The notes under the pieces: generated by a model
Seen by the model: only the letters and a program-made list of their open reading frames with translations
The model's database searches: none
Told to the model about the DNA's origin: nothing
Shown: positions 45,664 to 55,030 of the stretch, piece after piece
Layout: each line of letters begins with the position of its first letter
Numbering within the stretch: the stretch's first letter is position 1
Program-made: the position numbers and the translations under genes
Source: Runella defluvii
GTDB lineage: Bacteria; Bacteroidota; Bacteroidia; Cytophagales; Spirosomataceae
Direction: 5' to 3'
Length of the DNA: 64,000 bases
Assembly (NCBI RefSeq): GCF_014195535.1
Contig: NZ_JACIBY010000019.1
Coordinates: 1 to 64,000, forward strand

Positions 45664-46170
45664 TTGAAAATGACTGAAACTACACATACTGTTGCTTTTA
45701 CTACCGAGCGTCTAGCCAAAGCCAAAGAAATCATAGCTCGCTATCCAGAAGGTAAACAAAAATCTGCCCTTTTGCCTTTGCTTCACCTTGCCCAAGAACA
45801 ATATGGCTGGGTAAGTCCTGAGGTGATGGATTATGTGGCTGGATTGCTCACTATTTTGCCCATTGAAGTATATGAGGTGGCATCGTTTTATACCATGTTT
45901 CACCTTGACCCCGTTGGCAAACACGTCATTGAGTATTGCCGTACGGGTCCTTGCTGCCTCATGGGTGGTGAAGATGTTTATGGATACCTCAAGACAAAAT
46001 TGGGAATTGATACGGGCGAAACCACTGCCGATGGCAAATTTACCATCAAAGAAGTGGAGTGCTTGGCTGCCTGCGGATGGGGACCCGTCTTTCAGGTTCG
46101 TGAAAAGTACTACATGAACCTGACCAATGACAAGATTGACGAAATCATTGACGAATTAAGCAAAGACTAA
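45664..46170 (+). CDS. nuoE: NADH-quinone oxidoreductase subunit E
   Basis: A 168-residue thioredoxin-fold subunit with the 2Fe-2S cluster N1a. Ligands are C92 and C97 (CRTGPC) and C133 and C137 (CLAAC). The helical N-terminal domain has LLPLLHLAQEQYGWVSPE. A second possible ATG lies two codons downstream. Works with NuoF in the NADH-oxidising module. Confidence 0.96.
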   Translation: MKMTETTHTVAFTTERLAKAKEIIARYPEGKQKSALLPLLHLAQEQYGWVSPEVMDYVAGLLTILPIEVYEVASFYTMFHLDPVGKHVIEYCRTGPCCLMGGEDVYGYLKTKLGIDTGETTADGKFTIKEVECLAACGWGPVFQVREKYYMNLTNDKIDEIIDELSKD

Positions 46171-46191
46171 AAGATATTTCATCGATATACT

Positions 46192-47532
46192 ATGCCAGTA
46201 AAAATTCTTACCGAACACATAAATGTTCCCGGTATCGACACCTTCGAAGTCTATCGTAAGATGGGCGGTTATACTGCGGTAGAAAAGGCATTGAAAAAAA
46301 TGACTCCTGACGAAATCGTGGAGGAAGTCAAAAAATCAGGTGTCAGAGGACGCGGTGGAGCAGGTTTCCCGATGGGAATGAAGTGGAGCTTTTTGGCCAA
46401 ACCAGAAGGAGTTCCTCGCTACTTGGTCTGCAACGCCGATGAGTCAGAACCTGGTACTTTCAAAGACCACTACTTAATGAAAAACAACCCTCACTTGTTG
46501 ATTGAGGGGATGATTGTTTCAAGTTTTGCGCTTGGTGCCAACAAATCATTCATTTATGTACGTGGTGAATTGATGTATGTCATTCACATCCTTGAAAGAG
46601 CCATTGAAGAAGCAAAAGCTGCGGGCTTTTTAGGAAAAAATATTTTGGGAACTGGCTATGACCTTGAATTGGTCGTTCAACCAGGCGGTGGTGCTTACAT
46701 CTGCGGAGAAGAAACGGCCCTTCTTGAATCATTGGAAGGAAAACGTGGAAACCCACGCAACAAGCCACCATTCCCTGCCGTCAAGGGGCTTTACCAATGT
46801 CCTACGGTGGTTAATAACGTGGAGTCTATCTCAAATACACCTTGGATTGTCAACAACGGTGGTGAAGCTTATGCGGCACTTGGGGTAGGTCGTAGCACAG
46901 GAACGAAGCTTATTTCGGTTTCTGGCCACGTCAACAAACCTGGCGTTTATGAAATTCCATTAGGTATTACGGTTGAAGACTTTATTTATGCTGACGAATG
47001 GTGTGGCGGGATTCGCCCTGGGCACCACCTCAAAGCGGTGGTAGCAGGAGGTTCTTCTGTACCTATTTTGCCAGCCAACCTTATCCTAACATTGGCCAAT
47101 GGTGACAAACGTTTGATGACGTATGAATCATTGTCTGACGGAGGTTTTGCCACAGGTACCATGCTTGGATCGGGCGGATTTATCGTCATGGATGAAACCA
47201 CTTGTATCGTTCGCAATACGTTGACCTTTGCCCGTTTCTACCACCACGAGTCGTGCGGACAATGTTCACCTTGTCGCGAAGGAACTGGCTGGATGGATAA
47301 AGTGCTCGACCGCATCGAACACGGTAAAGGAAACATGCGTGACATTGACTTGTTGGTGGACGTTGCCAAAAAAATTGAAGGAAATACCATCTGTCCATTG
47401 GGAGATGCAGCAGCTTGGCCAATAGCGGCGGCCATTCGTCACTTCCGTCATGAATTTGAATGGCACGTGACCCATCCGCTCGAAGCAACAAAACCCGGTG
47501 CAGTGTACCGTGGTGAAATGGAATTAGTTTAA
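46192..47532 (+). CDS. nuoF: NADH-quinone oxidoreductase subunit F
   Basis: A 446-residue subunit that binds NADH and FMN and oxidises NADH. The nucleotide site is [14 protein letters not shown] (52-65), with the FMN-side segments [12 protein letters not shown] and [12 protein letters not shown]. Cluster N3 ligands are C355, C358 and C361 ([11 protein letters not shown]) and C401 (TICPLGD). Full length for the family. Confidence 0.97.
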   Translation: MPVKILTEHINVPGIDTFEVYRKMGGYTAVEKALKKMTPDEIVEEVKKSGVRGRGGAGFPMGMKWSFLAKPEGVPRYLVCNADESEPGTFKDHYLMKNNPHLLIEGMIVSSFALGANKSFIYVRGELMYVIHILERAIEEAKAAGFLGKNILGTGYDLELVVQPGGGAYICGEETALLESLEGKRGNPRNKPPFPAVKGLYQCPTVVNNVESISNTPWIVNNGGEAYAALGVGRSTGTKLISVSGHVNKPGVYEIPLGITVEDFIYADEWCGGIRPGHHLKAVVAGGSSVPILPANLILTLANGDKRLMTYESLSDGGFATGTMLGSGGFIVMDETTCIVRNTLTFARFYHHESCGQCSPCREGTGWMDKVLDRIEHGKGNMRDIDLLVDVAKKIEGNTICPLGDAAAWPIAAAIRHFRHEFEWHVTHPLEATKPGAVYRGEMELV

Positions 47533-47567
47533 GAGATTGAAGTTTGATTTTGAACTACGAATAATAC

Positions 47568-48677
47568 ATGGAAACTACTGCACCGCAGTTATTCAAAATA
47601 ACGTTTGACGGTATCGAAATCGAAGTGCCGCCTGGAACGACCATCATGCAAGCGGCCCGTAAAATCGCCGAAGCCGATCCTACAAAAATGCACCTTGCAC
47701 CTCCAGCTATGTGCTACTATGAGCCATTGAAGGGTTCGGGTGGAAAATGCCGTGCTTGCTTGGTAAAAGTATCCGCAGGGTCAGCCAAAGACCCGCGCCC
47801 TATGCCTAAGTTGGTACCTTCGTGTATTACTACGGTGCAAGATGGTATGATTGTTGAAAACACCACCAACGAAGCCGTGGTAGAAACCCGCAAGGGAATC
47901 GTGGAGTTTTTGCTCCTCAACCACCCGCTCGATTGCCCAGTGTGCGACCAAGCAGGCGAATGCCACCTTCAAGACTTTGCGTTTGAGCATGGTCGTGTTC
48001 AAACGCGCTACGAAGAAGACCGTCGTACGTTTGAAAAGCAAGACATTGGCCCGTATGTTCAATTACACATGACGCGTTGTATTTTGTGCTACCGTTGTGT
48101 GTTTACTGCTGACCAAATCACCAACAAACGTGTACATGGGGTGATGAACCGTGGCGACCATGCCGAAATTAGTACGTACATCGAAAAAGCCATTGATAAT
48201 GATTTCTCAGGAAACGTTATTGATGTTTGCCCAGTAGGTGCATTGACGGATAAGACCTACCGTTTCAAAAACCGTGTTTGGTTCACAAAGCCTGTAGATG
48301 CACATTGTGATTGTGAAAAATGCAGTGGTAAAGTGACGTTGTGGTACCGTGGAGATGAAGTAATCCGCGTAACTGCGCGCAAAAACGAATGGGGCGAAGT
48401 CAAAGAATTTATCTGTAATACCTGCCGTTTTGAACGTAAAAAAACCAGTGACTGGACCATCGAAGGCCCCATGAAAGTGGCACGTTACTCGGTGATTATG
48501 GCCAATAAATACCGCGCTGACTTGAAAAAACCAGAGTTTGGTTTGAAAGTAGCGGCCTCGCAATACAAGCAAATTGACGACTCTCGCCCGTTTGTCACTG
48601 ACAACAGCACCATTCGGGAACTGAGTAAAGAAAATAACGCGAAAGCCAATCAACGTTCATTGGCCGAGAACAACTAA
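47568..48677 (+). CDS. nuoG: NADH-quinone oxidoreductase subunit G, short form
   Basis: A 369-residue 75-kDa-type subunit. 2Fe-2S N1b: C49, C61, C64, C86. 4Fe-4S N5: H119, C123, C126, C132. 4Fe-4S N4: C171, C174, C177, C221. Beyond residue 245 it has only a reduced iron-sulfur start of the molybdopterin-type domain, with C247, C249, C252, C283 and C286. The 400-500-residue domain of E. coli-type NuoG is missing. The reading frame is intact and nuoH follows after 18 bp, so this is the short form and not a truncation by mutation. Confidence 0.93.
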   Translation: METTAPQLFKITFDGIEIEVPPGTTIMQAARKIAEADPTKMHLAPPAMCYYEPLKGSGGKCRACLVKVSAGSAKDPRPMPKLVPSCITTVQDGMIVENTTNEAVVETRKGIVEFLLLNHPLDCPVCDQAGECHLQDFAFEHGRVQTRYEEDRRTFEKQDIGPYVQLHMTRCILCYRCVFTADQITNKRVHGVMNRGDHAEISTYIEKAIDNDFSGNVIDVCPVGALTDKTYRFKNRVWFTKPVDAHCDCEKCSGKVTLWYRGDEVIRVTARKNEWGEVKEFICNTCRFERKKTSDWTIEGPMKVARYSVIMANKYRADLKKPEFGLKVAASQYKQIDDSRPFVTDNSTIRELSKENNAKANQRSLAENN

Positions 48678-48695
48678 AAAACAGTCACTTCGATT

Positions 48696-49799
48696 ATGGC
48701 TTTTTCAATAGACGCAGCTTTTATCATCAAGGCAATTATAATATTACTCATTTTTGCCATTACCCTGTTGATAGCAACTTACTCCACTTATGCAGAACGC
48801 AAGGTGGCAGCCTTTATTCAAGACCGTATTGGCCCTAACCGTGCAGGTCCGTTTGGGTTATTGCAACCCATCGCCGATGCCGTCAAAATGTTCTTTAAAG
48901 AGGACTTCATTCCATCACATGCCAGCAAATGGCTGTTTATTTTGGGCCCGTGTCTTTCCATGCTTACCGCCTTAATGACCAGCGCGGTTATTCCGTTTGG
49001 CGACAGCATCAAGTACGAAGCCGCCCCTGGTAAAGTTTGGGATGTGGCCGTACAAGCCATCGACGTTAACATTGGAATCCTATACGTGTTTGGAGTTGTT
49101 TCGCTTGGTGTGTATGGAATCATGGTGGGAGGTTGGGCTTCCAACAACAAATTCTCGCTTTTAGGCGCCATTCGTGCGGCTTCGCAGAACATCAGTTACG
49201 AAATCTCAATGGGTTTGGCTATTGTTGCCATTTTGATGATGACAGGGTCACTTTCTATCCGTCATATCGTGGAGCAACAGCACGGCGGCAACTGGAATAT
49301 ATTCTATCAACCGTTGGGTTTTGTTATTTTCATTACCTGTGCGTTTGCCGAGTGTAACCGTACTCCTTTTGACCTTCCTGAGTGTGAAACAGAGCTCATT
49401 GGTGGGTATCATACGGAGTATAGCTCAATGAAACTTGGTTTCTATCTCTTTGCTGAATACATCAACATGTTTGTTTCATCCGCAATGATTGCCAGTCTTT
49501 ACTTTGGTGGGTACAACTACCCGGGCATGGATTGGGTACAAGCCAAATTGATTGCTGCAACGGGAGAAATTACGGGTCACAACCTTGCTACGTTGGTAGG
49601 TACGTTGGCTTTCTTTGGTAAGTCATTGTTCTTTGTATTCTTCTACATGTGGGTACGTTGGACATTGCCTCGTTTCCGTTACGACCAATTAATGAACCTC
49701 GGCTGGAAAGGACTTATTCCATTGGCCATTGTCAATGTTATCTTGACGGGGGGCGCCATTTTGTACTTGAAACCCTTAGTAGTTTCACTTTTGAAATAG
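48696..49799 (+). CDS. nuoH: NADH-quinone oxidoreductase subunit H
   Basis: A 367-residue membrane subunit with about eight or nine spans, at the quinone entry site. Signatures are TYAERKVAAFIQDRIGPNRAGPFGLLQPIADAVK, the glutamate-rich loop AECNRTPFDLPECETELIGGYHTEYSSMK, and the C-terminal WTLPRFRYDQLMNLGWK. The gap to nuoI (70 bp) is the largest in the operon and contains CTGTAAAC repeats. Confidence 0.97.
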   Translation: MAFSIDAAFIIKAIIILLIFAITLLIATYSTYAERKVAAFIQDRIGPNRAGPFGLLQPIADAVKMFFKEDFIPSHASKWLFILGPCLSMLTALMTSAVIPFGDSIKYEAAPGKVWDVAVQAIDVNIGILYVFGVVSLGVYGIMVGGWASNNKFSLLGAIRAASQNISYEISMGLAIVAILMMTGSLSIRHIVEQQHGGNWNIFYQPLGFVIFITCAFAECNRTPFDLPECETELIGGYHTEYSSMKLGFYLFAEYINMFVSSAMIASLYFGGYNYPGMDWVQAKLIAATGEITGHNLATLVGTLAFFGKSLFFVFFYMWVRWTLPRFRYDQLMNLGWKGLIPLAIVNVILTGGAILYLKPLVVSLLK

Positions 49800-49831
49800 C
49801 TTACAAGTGTTACAGCTTACTAATTATCGCC

Positions 49832-49860
49832 CTGTAAACTGTAAACTAGGAACTGTAAAC
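49832..49860. repeat. CTGTAAAC micro-repeats between nuoH and nuoI
   Basis: CTGTAAAC occurs at 49832-49839, 49839-49846 (overlapping by one base) and 49853-49860. The same AACTGTAAAC string recurs over the nuoI stop codon at 50441-50450. This is a small array of unknown role, and it may be chance in AT-rich leader DNA. Confidence 0.35.
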
Positions 49861-49869
49861 CTTTGAGTT

Positions 49870-50448
49870 ATGCAACTTACGAATCGTTCAAAACAAGTTA
49901 GTAATAAAGAAATGACCTTTGCAGAGAAGATTTATCTTCCTGCCATCGTCACAGGTCTAGGGATTACGATTAAGCACTTTTTTCAGAAAAAAGTGACCAT
50001 CAGTTATCCTGAAGTTAAAAAGAACCTAGGCCCCGTATTTCGCGGGCGCCACGTCCTCAAACGCGACGACCAAGGCCGCGAACGCTGTACTGCCTGCGGT
50101 TTGTGTGCCGTAGCTTGTCCTGCTGAGGCGATTTCAATGGTGGCTTCAGAACGCCAAAAAGGAGAAGAAAATCTTTATCGGGAAGAGAAATACGCTGCCG
50201 TGTATGAAATCAACATGCTACGTTGTATTTTCTGCGGGCTGTGTGAGGAAGCTTGTCCAAAACAAGCCATTTACCTTCGTCACGATGAGTTTGTGCCCGT
50301 ATTTACTGAACGTGATCAAGTAATTTGGGGTAAAGACAAGTTGGCCGAAAATATGAACAACCGCTATTTACGCACCGCTTGGACCAGAGAAGAAGCGCAC
50401 GAACAAGATTTGAAAGGTATCGTAGCACAACCAAGAACACAACTGTAA
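49870..50448 (+). CDS. nuoI: NADH-quinone oxidoreductase subunit I
   Basis: A 192-residue ferredoxin-like subunit with two 4Fe-4S clusters, N6a and N6b. Ligand sets are C73, C76, C79, C83 (CTACGLCAVACP) and C119, C122, C125, C129 (CIFCGLCEEACP), the last cysteine of each set completing the other cluster. It passes electrons to NuoB. Confidence 0.97.
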   Translation: MQLTNRSKQVSNKEMTFAEKIYLPAIVTGLGITIKHFFQKKVTISYPEVKKNLGPVFRGRHVLKRDDQGRERCTACGLCAVACPAEAISMVASERQKGEENLYREEKYAAVYEINMLRCIFCGLCEEACPKQAIYLRHDEFVPVFTERDQVIWGKDKLAENMNNRYLRTAWTREEAHEQDLKGIVAQPRTQL

Positions 50449-50460
50449 ACTACCTTAAAG

Positions 50461-51006
50461 ATGGACTTTTCAACTTTTATTAATAACCTTACCCCCGCCG
50501 CTATTTTTTTCTACGTACTTTCGTTTTTGACGATTTTGTGCGGGCTAATGGTCGTTTTAGCAAGAAACCCGATTCACAGCGTACTTTTTTTGATTGGCAC
50601 TTTCTTTTGTTTATCAGGACATTATGTGCTTCTAAACGCCCAATTCCTAGCCGCTGTTAATATCATCGTTTATGCAGGTGCTATCATGGTACTTTTCTTA
50701 TTTGTCATTATGTTCTTGAACTTGCGTCAAGAAGACGAAGAATCGAAAACCAATTTAGTCAAAATCGCGGCAACCATTGTGGGTGGAACCCTCGGGGTTA
50801 TCATGGTCGGTGTGTTGCGTAAATCACAATTTGGCTCTTACAATCCTTACGAATTTGATTCACAAGTGGGGATGGTCGAAAGTCTCGGAAATGTACTTTA
50901 CAACGATTATTTACTTCCTTTTGAATTAGCGTCGGTATTGTTCCTTATTGCCATGGTAGGTGCCGTGATGTTGGGACGCCGCGAAGCTGGTGATAGACAT
51001 TTTTAA
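50461..51006 (+). CDS. nuoJ: NADH-quinone oxidoreductase subunit J
   Basis: A 181-residue membrane subunit with five spans. The conserved core is present: N-P-I-H-S-V-L-F-L-I, then A-A-V-N-I-I-V-Y-A-G-A-I-M-V-L-F-L-F-V-I-M with the pi-bulge helix. It is the last complex I gene here: anmK starts 11 bp after its stop, where nuoK would be expected. A divergent relative is encoded at 38135-38665. Confidence 0.95.
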   Translation: MDFSTFINNLTPAAIFFYVLSFLTILCGLMVVLARNPIHSVLFLIGTFFCLSGHYVLLNAQFLAAVNIIVYAGAIMVLFLFVIMFLNLRQEDEESKTNLVKIAATIVGGTLGVIMVGVLRKSQFGSYNPYEFDSQVGMVESLGNVLYNDYLLPFELASVLFLIAMVGAVMLGRREAGDRHF

Positions 51007-51017
51007 TCGACAGGCGA

Positions 51018-52214
51018 ATGAATGCAAACCTCAGTAAATTAGTTGAGATTGCACAAAAGCCAACGCGACGAATCATAGGGCTCATGTCTGGGACATCCAT
51101 GGATGGTTTAGACATAGCCCTATGTCGTTTTAGTGGGCATGGTGCAAAGACAACGCTTACCCTCGAAAAATTCGATACTATTGCTTTTGGTGATGACATC
51201 AAAGATGAAATTCGTCGGGTTTTTGCCAAAAAAGAAATTGATTTCCAACACCTTTGTCTCCTCAACCCGTGGGTGGGAAATTTGCATGGAAAACTCGTGC
51301 TGGATTGTTTGAAGAAATGGCAAATTGACCCGCAAGACATTGATGTTGTCGCGAGTCACGGGCAAACGGTTTTTCATGCTCCCAAAATTTTGCATCGGCT
51401 AGATAAATACCCCAACGCTACCCTTCAAATTGGCGATGGCGACCATATCGCCGTAACGACGGGCATTATTACCCTGAGTGATTTTCGGCAAAAACACTGC
51501 GCGGCGGGTGGTGAAGGTGCGCCTCTTGCTGTCTATGGCGACTATTTTATTTTTTCCAAAAAAGATGAAAACCGCATCATGCTAAACATGGGCGGAATAG
51601 CCAATTTTACGTATCTGCCAGGGTCGCTCAATGCCCAAGAGGTGTTCGTCACCGATACTGGGCCAGGCAACACCCTCATCGACGCTTTTATGCGTAAGTT
51701 TTTTAACTTGCCCTACGACCAAGATGGAAAAGTTGCTCTAAGTGGCCATGTCAATCAATCTTTGTTGGTCGCATTGAAAAAAGATGCCTTTTTTAAAGGG
51801 CCCTTTCCCAAGACAACGGGCCCCGAATTATTCAGTTTGGAGTACGTGCGAATTGCCCAGCAACGCAGCAATACCACCTCCTTATCTCCCGAAGATTTGG
51901 TCGCTACCCTTACTCAGTTTTCGGCAGAAACCATCGCCGAGGCCATTTTAAAAGTGTGCCAAAAAGACCAAGAATATCATTTGTATTTGAGCGGGGGGGG
52001 AATGCACAACCCTGCCCTCATTAAGGCACTTCGCAAATTACTGCCCGACTTTCCGATGGATGCCACCGATTCCTTAGGGATATCAGGGGATGCCAAAGAA
52101 GCGGTTTTGTTTGCCATTTTAGCCAACGAAACGCTTTGTGGAAATAACCTTGACTTTGGCACAAGAGAGGGAGTCCCCAGTGTTTCAATGGGAAAAATTT
52201 CATTCCCTAATTAA
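51018..52214 (+). CDS. anmK: Anhydro-N-acetylmuramic acid kinase
   Basis: A 398-residue sugar kinase that opens the 1,6-anhydro ring of anhydro-MurNAc and phosphorylates it, feeding murein fragments back to metabolism. Motifs are GLMSGTSMDGLD (phosphate binding), ASHGQTVFH, LNMGGIANFTYLPG and FVTDTGPGNTLIDAFM. It starts 11 bp after nuoJ and is probably cotranscribed with the nuo operon. The LD-carboxypeptidase at 37180-38088 belongs to the same recycling route. Confidence 0.95.
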   Translation: MNANLSKLVEIAQKPTRRIIGLMSGTSMDGLDIALCRFSGHGAKTTLTLEKFDTIAFGDDIKDEIRRVFAKKEIDFQHLCLLNPWVGNLHGKLVLDCLKKWQIDPQDIDVVASHGQTVFHAPKILHRLDKYPNATLQIGDGDHIAVTTGIITLSDFRQKHCAAGGEGAPLAVYGDYFIFSKKDENRIMLNMGGIANFTYLPGSLNAQEVFVTDTGPGNTLIDAFMRKFFNLPYDQDGKVALSGHVNQSLLVALKKDAFFKGPFPKTTGPELFSLEYVRIAQQRSNTTSLSPEDLVATLTQFSAETIAEAILKVCQKDQEYHLYLSGGGMHNPALIKALRKLLPDFPMDATDSLGISGDAKEAVLFAILANETLCGNNLDFGTREGVPSVSMGKISFPN

Positions 52215-52298
52215 GCCTTGGCATTTTGTGGGTGTACAAATAAATGCAGGATTTAGTAACATTCCCTTCCCTTTAAAACACAGAGAGGACAATTAGAA

Positions 52299-52365
52299 TA
52301 AACACATAGTAAACAAAGAAATCGGTCAGACGCATCGACCTTTAGATTTGTGTACTATGTGTTTA
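52299..52365. repeat. 19-bp inverted repeat in the gap after anmK
   Basis: TAAACACATAGTAAACAAA (52299-52317) pairs with 52347-52365 at 18 of 19 positions. The 29-nt loop contains a further GGTC/GACC stem. It is the first of three different palindromes in the 521-bp gene-free stretch 52215-52735, and it could act as an end for the nuo-anmK transcript. Confidence 0.65.
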
Positions 52366-52406
52366 ATTTTGCTAATCACCTAAAAGTCTCGTAAACCCTC
52401 CTTTGT

Positions 52407-52445
52407 TTAAGTCTTGAACTTTGACAAAGACCAAGGCTTAAATTA
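52407..52445. repeat. Imperfect palindrome in the gap after anmK
   Basis: TTTAAGTCTT near 52407 pairs with AAGGCTTAAA near 52435 at 9 of 10 positions, with CTTTG/CAAAG in the loop. Second of the three palindromes in this gene-free stretch. Confidence 0.4.
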
Positions 52446-52478
52446 AGTACGTTGTTTATTAAGTTTCTTTATAATTTA

Positions 52479-52597
52479 CCCGCAGATTTACGCTGATTCT
52501 AAAACCGCAGATAACCGCAGATTTTGGGTGATTAATTCGGCTAATGAGCTTATCTGCGCCAATCCGCGTTGAATTTTAATCTGCGTTTATCTGCGGG
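52479..52597. repeat. Interspersed repeat with CGCAGAT-type inverted ends
   Basis: The ends CCCGCAGATTTACGCTGATT (52479-52498) and AATCTGCGTTTATCTGCGGG (52578-52597) are inverted copies, matching at 17 of 20 positions. The inside has more CGCAGAT/ATCTGCG words. Elements made of these words are scattered through many bacterial genomes. Nothing in the rest of the 52215-52735 stretch looks like a gene. Confidence 0.65.
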
Positions 52598-52735
52598 ATA
52601 AAAAATATCATATTACTTTTCAAACAAGGCATTAAGTAGCAGAGCAAAAGTTTTAGGATATTTGCTTTAATGTAATTCGTTGATTTTGAACGGATAACGG
52701 TTAACCGCACGGGCGGCCCCGTTGTGCTTTAGCAC

Positions 52736-53992
52736 TTAAATCATTCTTTTCAACTGAAATTTGGCAAAATGAATGACTCCTTTGCGGCGAACTAGCATCG
52801 CAATTTCTTTGCCCTCCCCTTTTTGAAGAAGTTTGTATATTTCACTGATAATCAAATCATCGGCTGATTTGTTATTAATAAACAGAAGTTCGTCGCCTTC
52901 CTGCAAGCCCGCGTCCCAAGCAGGCGAATCTTCAACCACTTTATCAATAATATAATCCTTAAAATCTTGGCCTTTGGCGCGAAACTCAATCCCACTCATA
53001 TCGTGTTCAAAGGTTTCTTTCAAACGACGTTTGACGGGTTTGAGGACAATATACCGATCAGCATAATTGAACGTCACTTTAAAACGTCTTAAAAGTTCAC
53101 AGCCAATATTTCCTTGACGTTCGTTTCGACTAGCAAATTTCATCCCAAACGATAAACTATCAGGAAACGACGCCAAGACATTGTCTAGTTCGTATTTGCC
53201 AAAACGGACTTTATCGATTCGGCCAAGATTGCCGTTAATCACGCCGTTTAACCCCCTCCCAAGCTGCGCCCGAAGTACTTTTTCTGGAAGTCTAACTTGG
53301 TTATCAGCGTGTTTGTCAATCAACAACGCATGGCCAGCGCCCGTATCAATCACCACCCGAATGGGAAGCTCTTGGCCATTGTCCACCAGCGCAATCACGT
53401 CGGCATAGGGCTTGGTATCTTCCACCACTATCGGGTAGCGATCACCGTGGCGACTGCGGTATTTATAACTTTCAGGTTTGTTCAGCAACAATTCCTTGTT
53501 CACAAAATCAATTGTGACTACAAAGTTATTAAACACTTCGTAGCCAAAAATTCCATCAATCGGAATCCCTACGTATTCCGACAGCCGAAGCACATCTTGT
53601 TCAAGAACAACGATATTTTGGTACGTTGCTTTCATTTTCCCCATTTCGAGGGTATTACCGATGGCCACCGAAGCCGTCAACGACTCCCCTTCTCCAGCCC
53701 CAGTTAGAACCACTTTTCGGGTAAATTTCAGTTTTTCTCTTTTTAGTGAATTAGGATTCGTAATAATCACTGAGCTCACGCCCGTATCGAGAATAAAGTG
53801 AAGGGTATCTGAACCGTTGATGTGAACTGGTACAACGATTAGATTAGCGTGCATTTCAAAAGGGATGCGGGTAAACTTCATATTACCCTGCAAGAAGAAG
53901 CCAAATTTGTCTTCTTTTTTTTGGCCTCGCTGGGCCAAAAGTGAAAGTGGCAAACAACAGGCTATTGCGAAAGATAAAAACCACCGTCTCAT
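52736..53992 (-). CDS. Exported retropepsin-like aspartyl protease with PDZ domain
   Basis: A 418-residue protein. Signal peptide 1-20 (ends LLA-Q). Two retropepsin-like halves follow, each with an active-site triad D-T-G: D69-T70-G71 in FILDTGVSS and D216-T217-G218 in VVIDTGAGH. The single chain can thus form a complete two-aspartate site. A PDZ domain lies at about 330-400 (DSPAWDAGLQEGDELLFIN). Proteins with this layout are common in Bacteroidota and probably process periplasmic or surface proteins; the target is unknown. A good promoter lies upstream. Confidence 0.87.
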   Translation of the reverse strand: MRRWFLSFAIACCLPLSLLAQRGQKKEDKFGFFLQGNMKFTRIPFEMHANLIVVPVHINGSDTLHFILDTGVSSVIITNPNSLKREKLKFTRKVVLTGAGEGESLTASVAIGNTLEMGKMKATYQNIVVLEQDVLRLSEYVGIPIDGIFGYEVFNNFVVTIDFVNKELLLNKPESYKYRSRHGDRYPIVVEDTKPYADVIALVDNGQELPIRVVIDTGAGHALLIDKHADNQVRLPEKVLRAQLGRGLNGVINGNLGRIDKVRFGKYELDNVLASFPDSLSFGMKFASRNERQGNIGCELLRRFKVTFNYADRYIVLKPVKRRLKETFEHDMSGIEFRAKGQDFKDYIIDKVVEDSPAWDAGLQEGDELLFINNKSADDLIISEIYKLLQKGEGKEIAMLVRRKGVIHFAKFQLKRMI

Positions 53993-54021
53993 TGTCGTGC
54001 CGAAAAAAGGTAGGCTGTTAG

Positions 54022-54052
54022 TAAAGTTATGCTATTTTCTTAGAAAAACAAA
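54022..54052 (-). promoter_or_regulatory. Likely sigma-A promoter of the aspartyl protease gene
   Basis: On the minus strand, TTTG (54052-54049), a 19-bp spacer and TAACTTTA (54029-54022) match TTTG-N19-TAnnTTTG except for the last base. It lies 30 bp before the start codon. Confidence 0.5.
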
Positions 54053-54239
54053 AAATATACTACAAAAAGTGCCGTTTTGAATCAATTTATTCTTCTTAAC
54101 TTCGCATCGAGTTTAATTGTTTTAGAAGGTTTGAGGCGGATTCTTTGGCAATTTCGACTAAGCTCGATGTAATATTGCTAAATACACCCAAAAATCGAAA
54201 TAAAATTACTCCCAAAAACTTTTAAAAATCACCCATCCA

Positions 54240-55004
54240 ATGAGAAAAAAAATTGTAGCTGGTAACTGGAAAATGAACAAATCGCTTGAAGAAGCGTTGA
54301 GCCTTACGTCGGAAGTAGTAAATATGGTACGGGACGAGGTTCGTGGCGACGTTGAAGTCGTTTTGTGTACACCTTACATTTACTTGCCAGTTTTGCAGAA
54401 ATATGTACAAGAAGTAGATCGCATTTCCCTCGGAGCCCAAAACTGCCACCACAAGGCATCTGGCGCTTTCACAGGCGAAATTTCAGCTTCAATGCTTTCA
54501 GCGATTGAGGTTCCATACGTCATTATCGGCCACAGCGAACGTCGTCAGTACTTTGGAGAAACGGATGCGTTAATAGCACAAAAAGTAAAAATTGCGTTGG
54601 AAAACGGCTTGAAGCCCATCTTCTGCTGCGGCGAATTGTTGGAACAGCGTCAGAACGAGGATTTTATTGCCATCGTAAAAGACCAAATCACAGCAGCGTT
54701 GTTTGATTTGTCAGCTGAAGATTTTGGAAAAGTTGTCATCGCGTACGAACCTGTATGGGCCATTGGTACGGGCTTGACAGCCTCTTCTGCCCAAGCACAG
54801 GAAATGCACGCCGCACTGCGCGCGCACGTTGCTGAGAAATTTGGTGCTCAAGTAGCAGACGACACCACCATTTTGTACGGTGGCAGCTGCAACGAAAAAA
54901 ATGCGGATGAACTTTTTGCTTGTCCCGACGTTGACGGTGGTTTGATTGGTGGTGCTTCTCTTAAATCAAGAGAGTTCACAAACATCATCAAATCGCGCAT
55001 GTAA
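54240..55004 (+). CDS. tpiA: Triosephosphate isomerase
   Basis: A 254-residue TIM-barrel enzyme that interconverts dihydroxyacetone phosphate and glyceraldehyde 3-phosphate. The catalytic residues are visible: K11 in GNWKMNK, H98 in IGHSERRQYF and E170 in AYEPVWAIGTG, together with the phosphate-binding YGGSCNEKNA near the end. Full length. It starts at an ATG 247 bp from the divergent protease gene, with a strong terminator after it, so probably monocistronic. Confidence 0.98.
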   Translation: MRKKIVAGNWKMNKSLEEALSLTSEVVNMVRDEVRGDVEVVLCTPYIYLPVLQKYVQEVDRISLGAQNCHHKASGAFTGEISASMLSAIEVPYVIIGHSERRQYFGETDALIAQKVKIALENGLKPIFCCGELLEQRQNEDFIAIVKDQITAALFDLSAEDFGKVVIAYEPVWAIGTGLTASSAQAQEMHAALRAHVAEKFGAQVADDTTILYGGSCNEKNADELFACPDVDGGLIGGASLKSREFTNIIKSRM

Positions 55005-55030
55005 TTCGTTTCGATAACATTCAAAACGCA

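Noticed and set aside
47568-48677. NuoG considered as a frameshifted or truncated gene
   Set aside because: The frame ends cleanly 18 bp before nuoH, no further NuoG coding is seen in other frames, and a short NuoG is plausible for this group.
51000-51030. A hidden nuoK between nuoJ and anmK
   Set aside because: Only 11 bp separate the two genes; nuoK needs about 300 bp.
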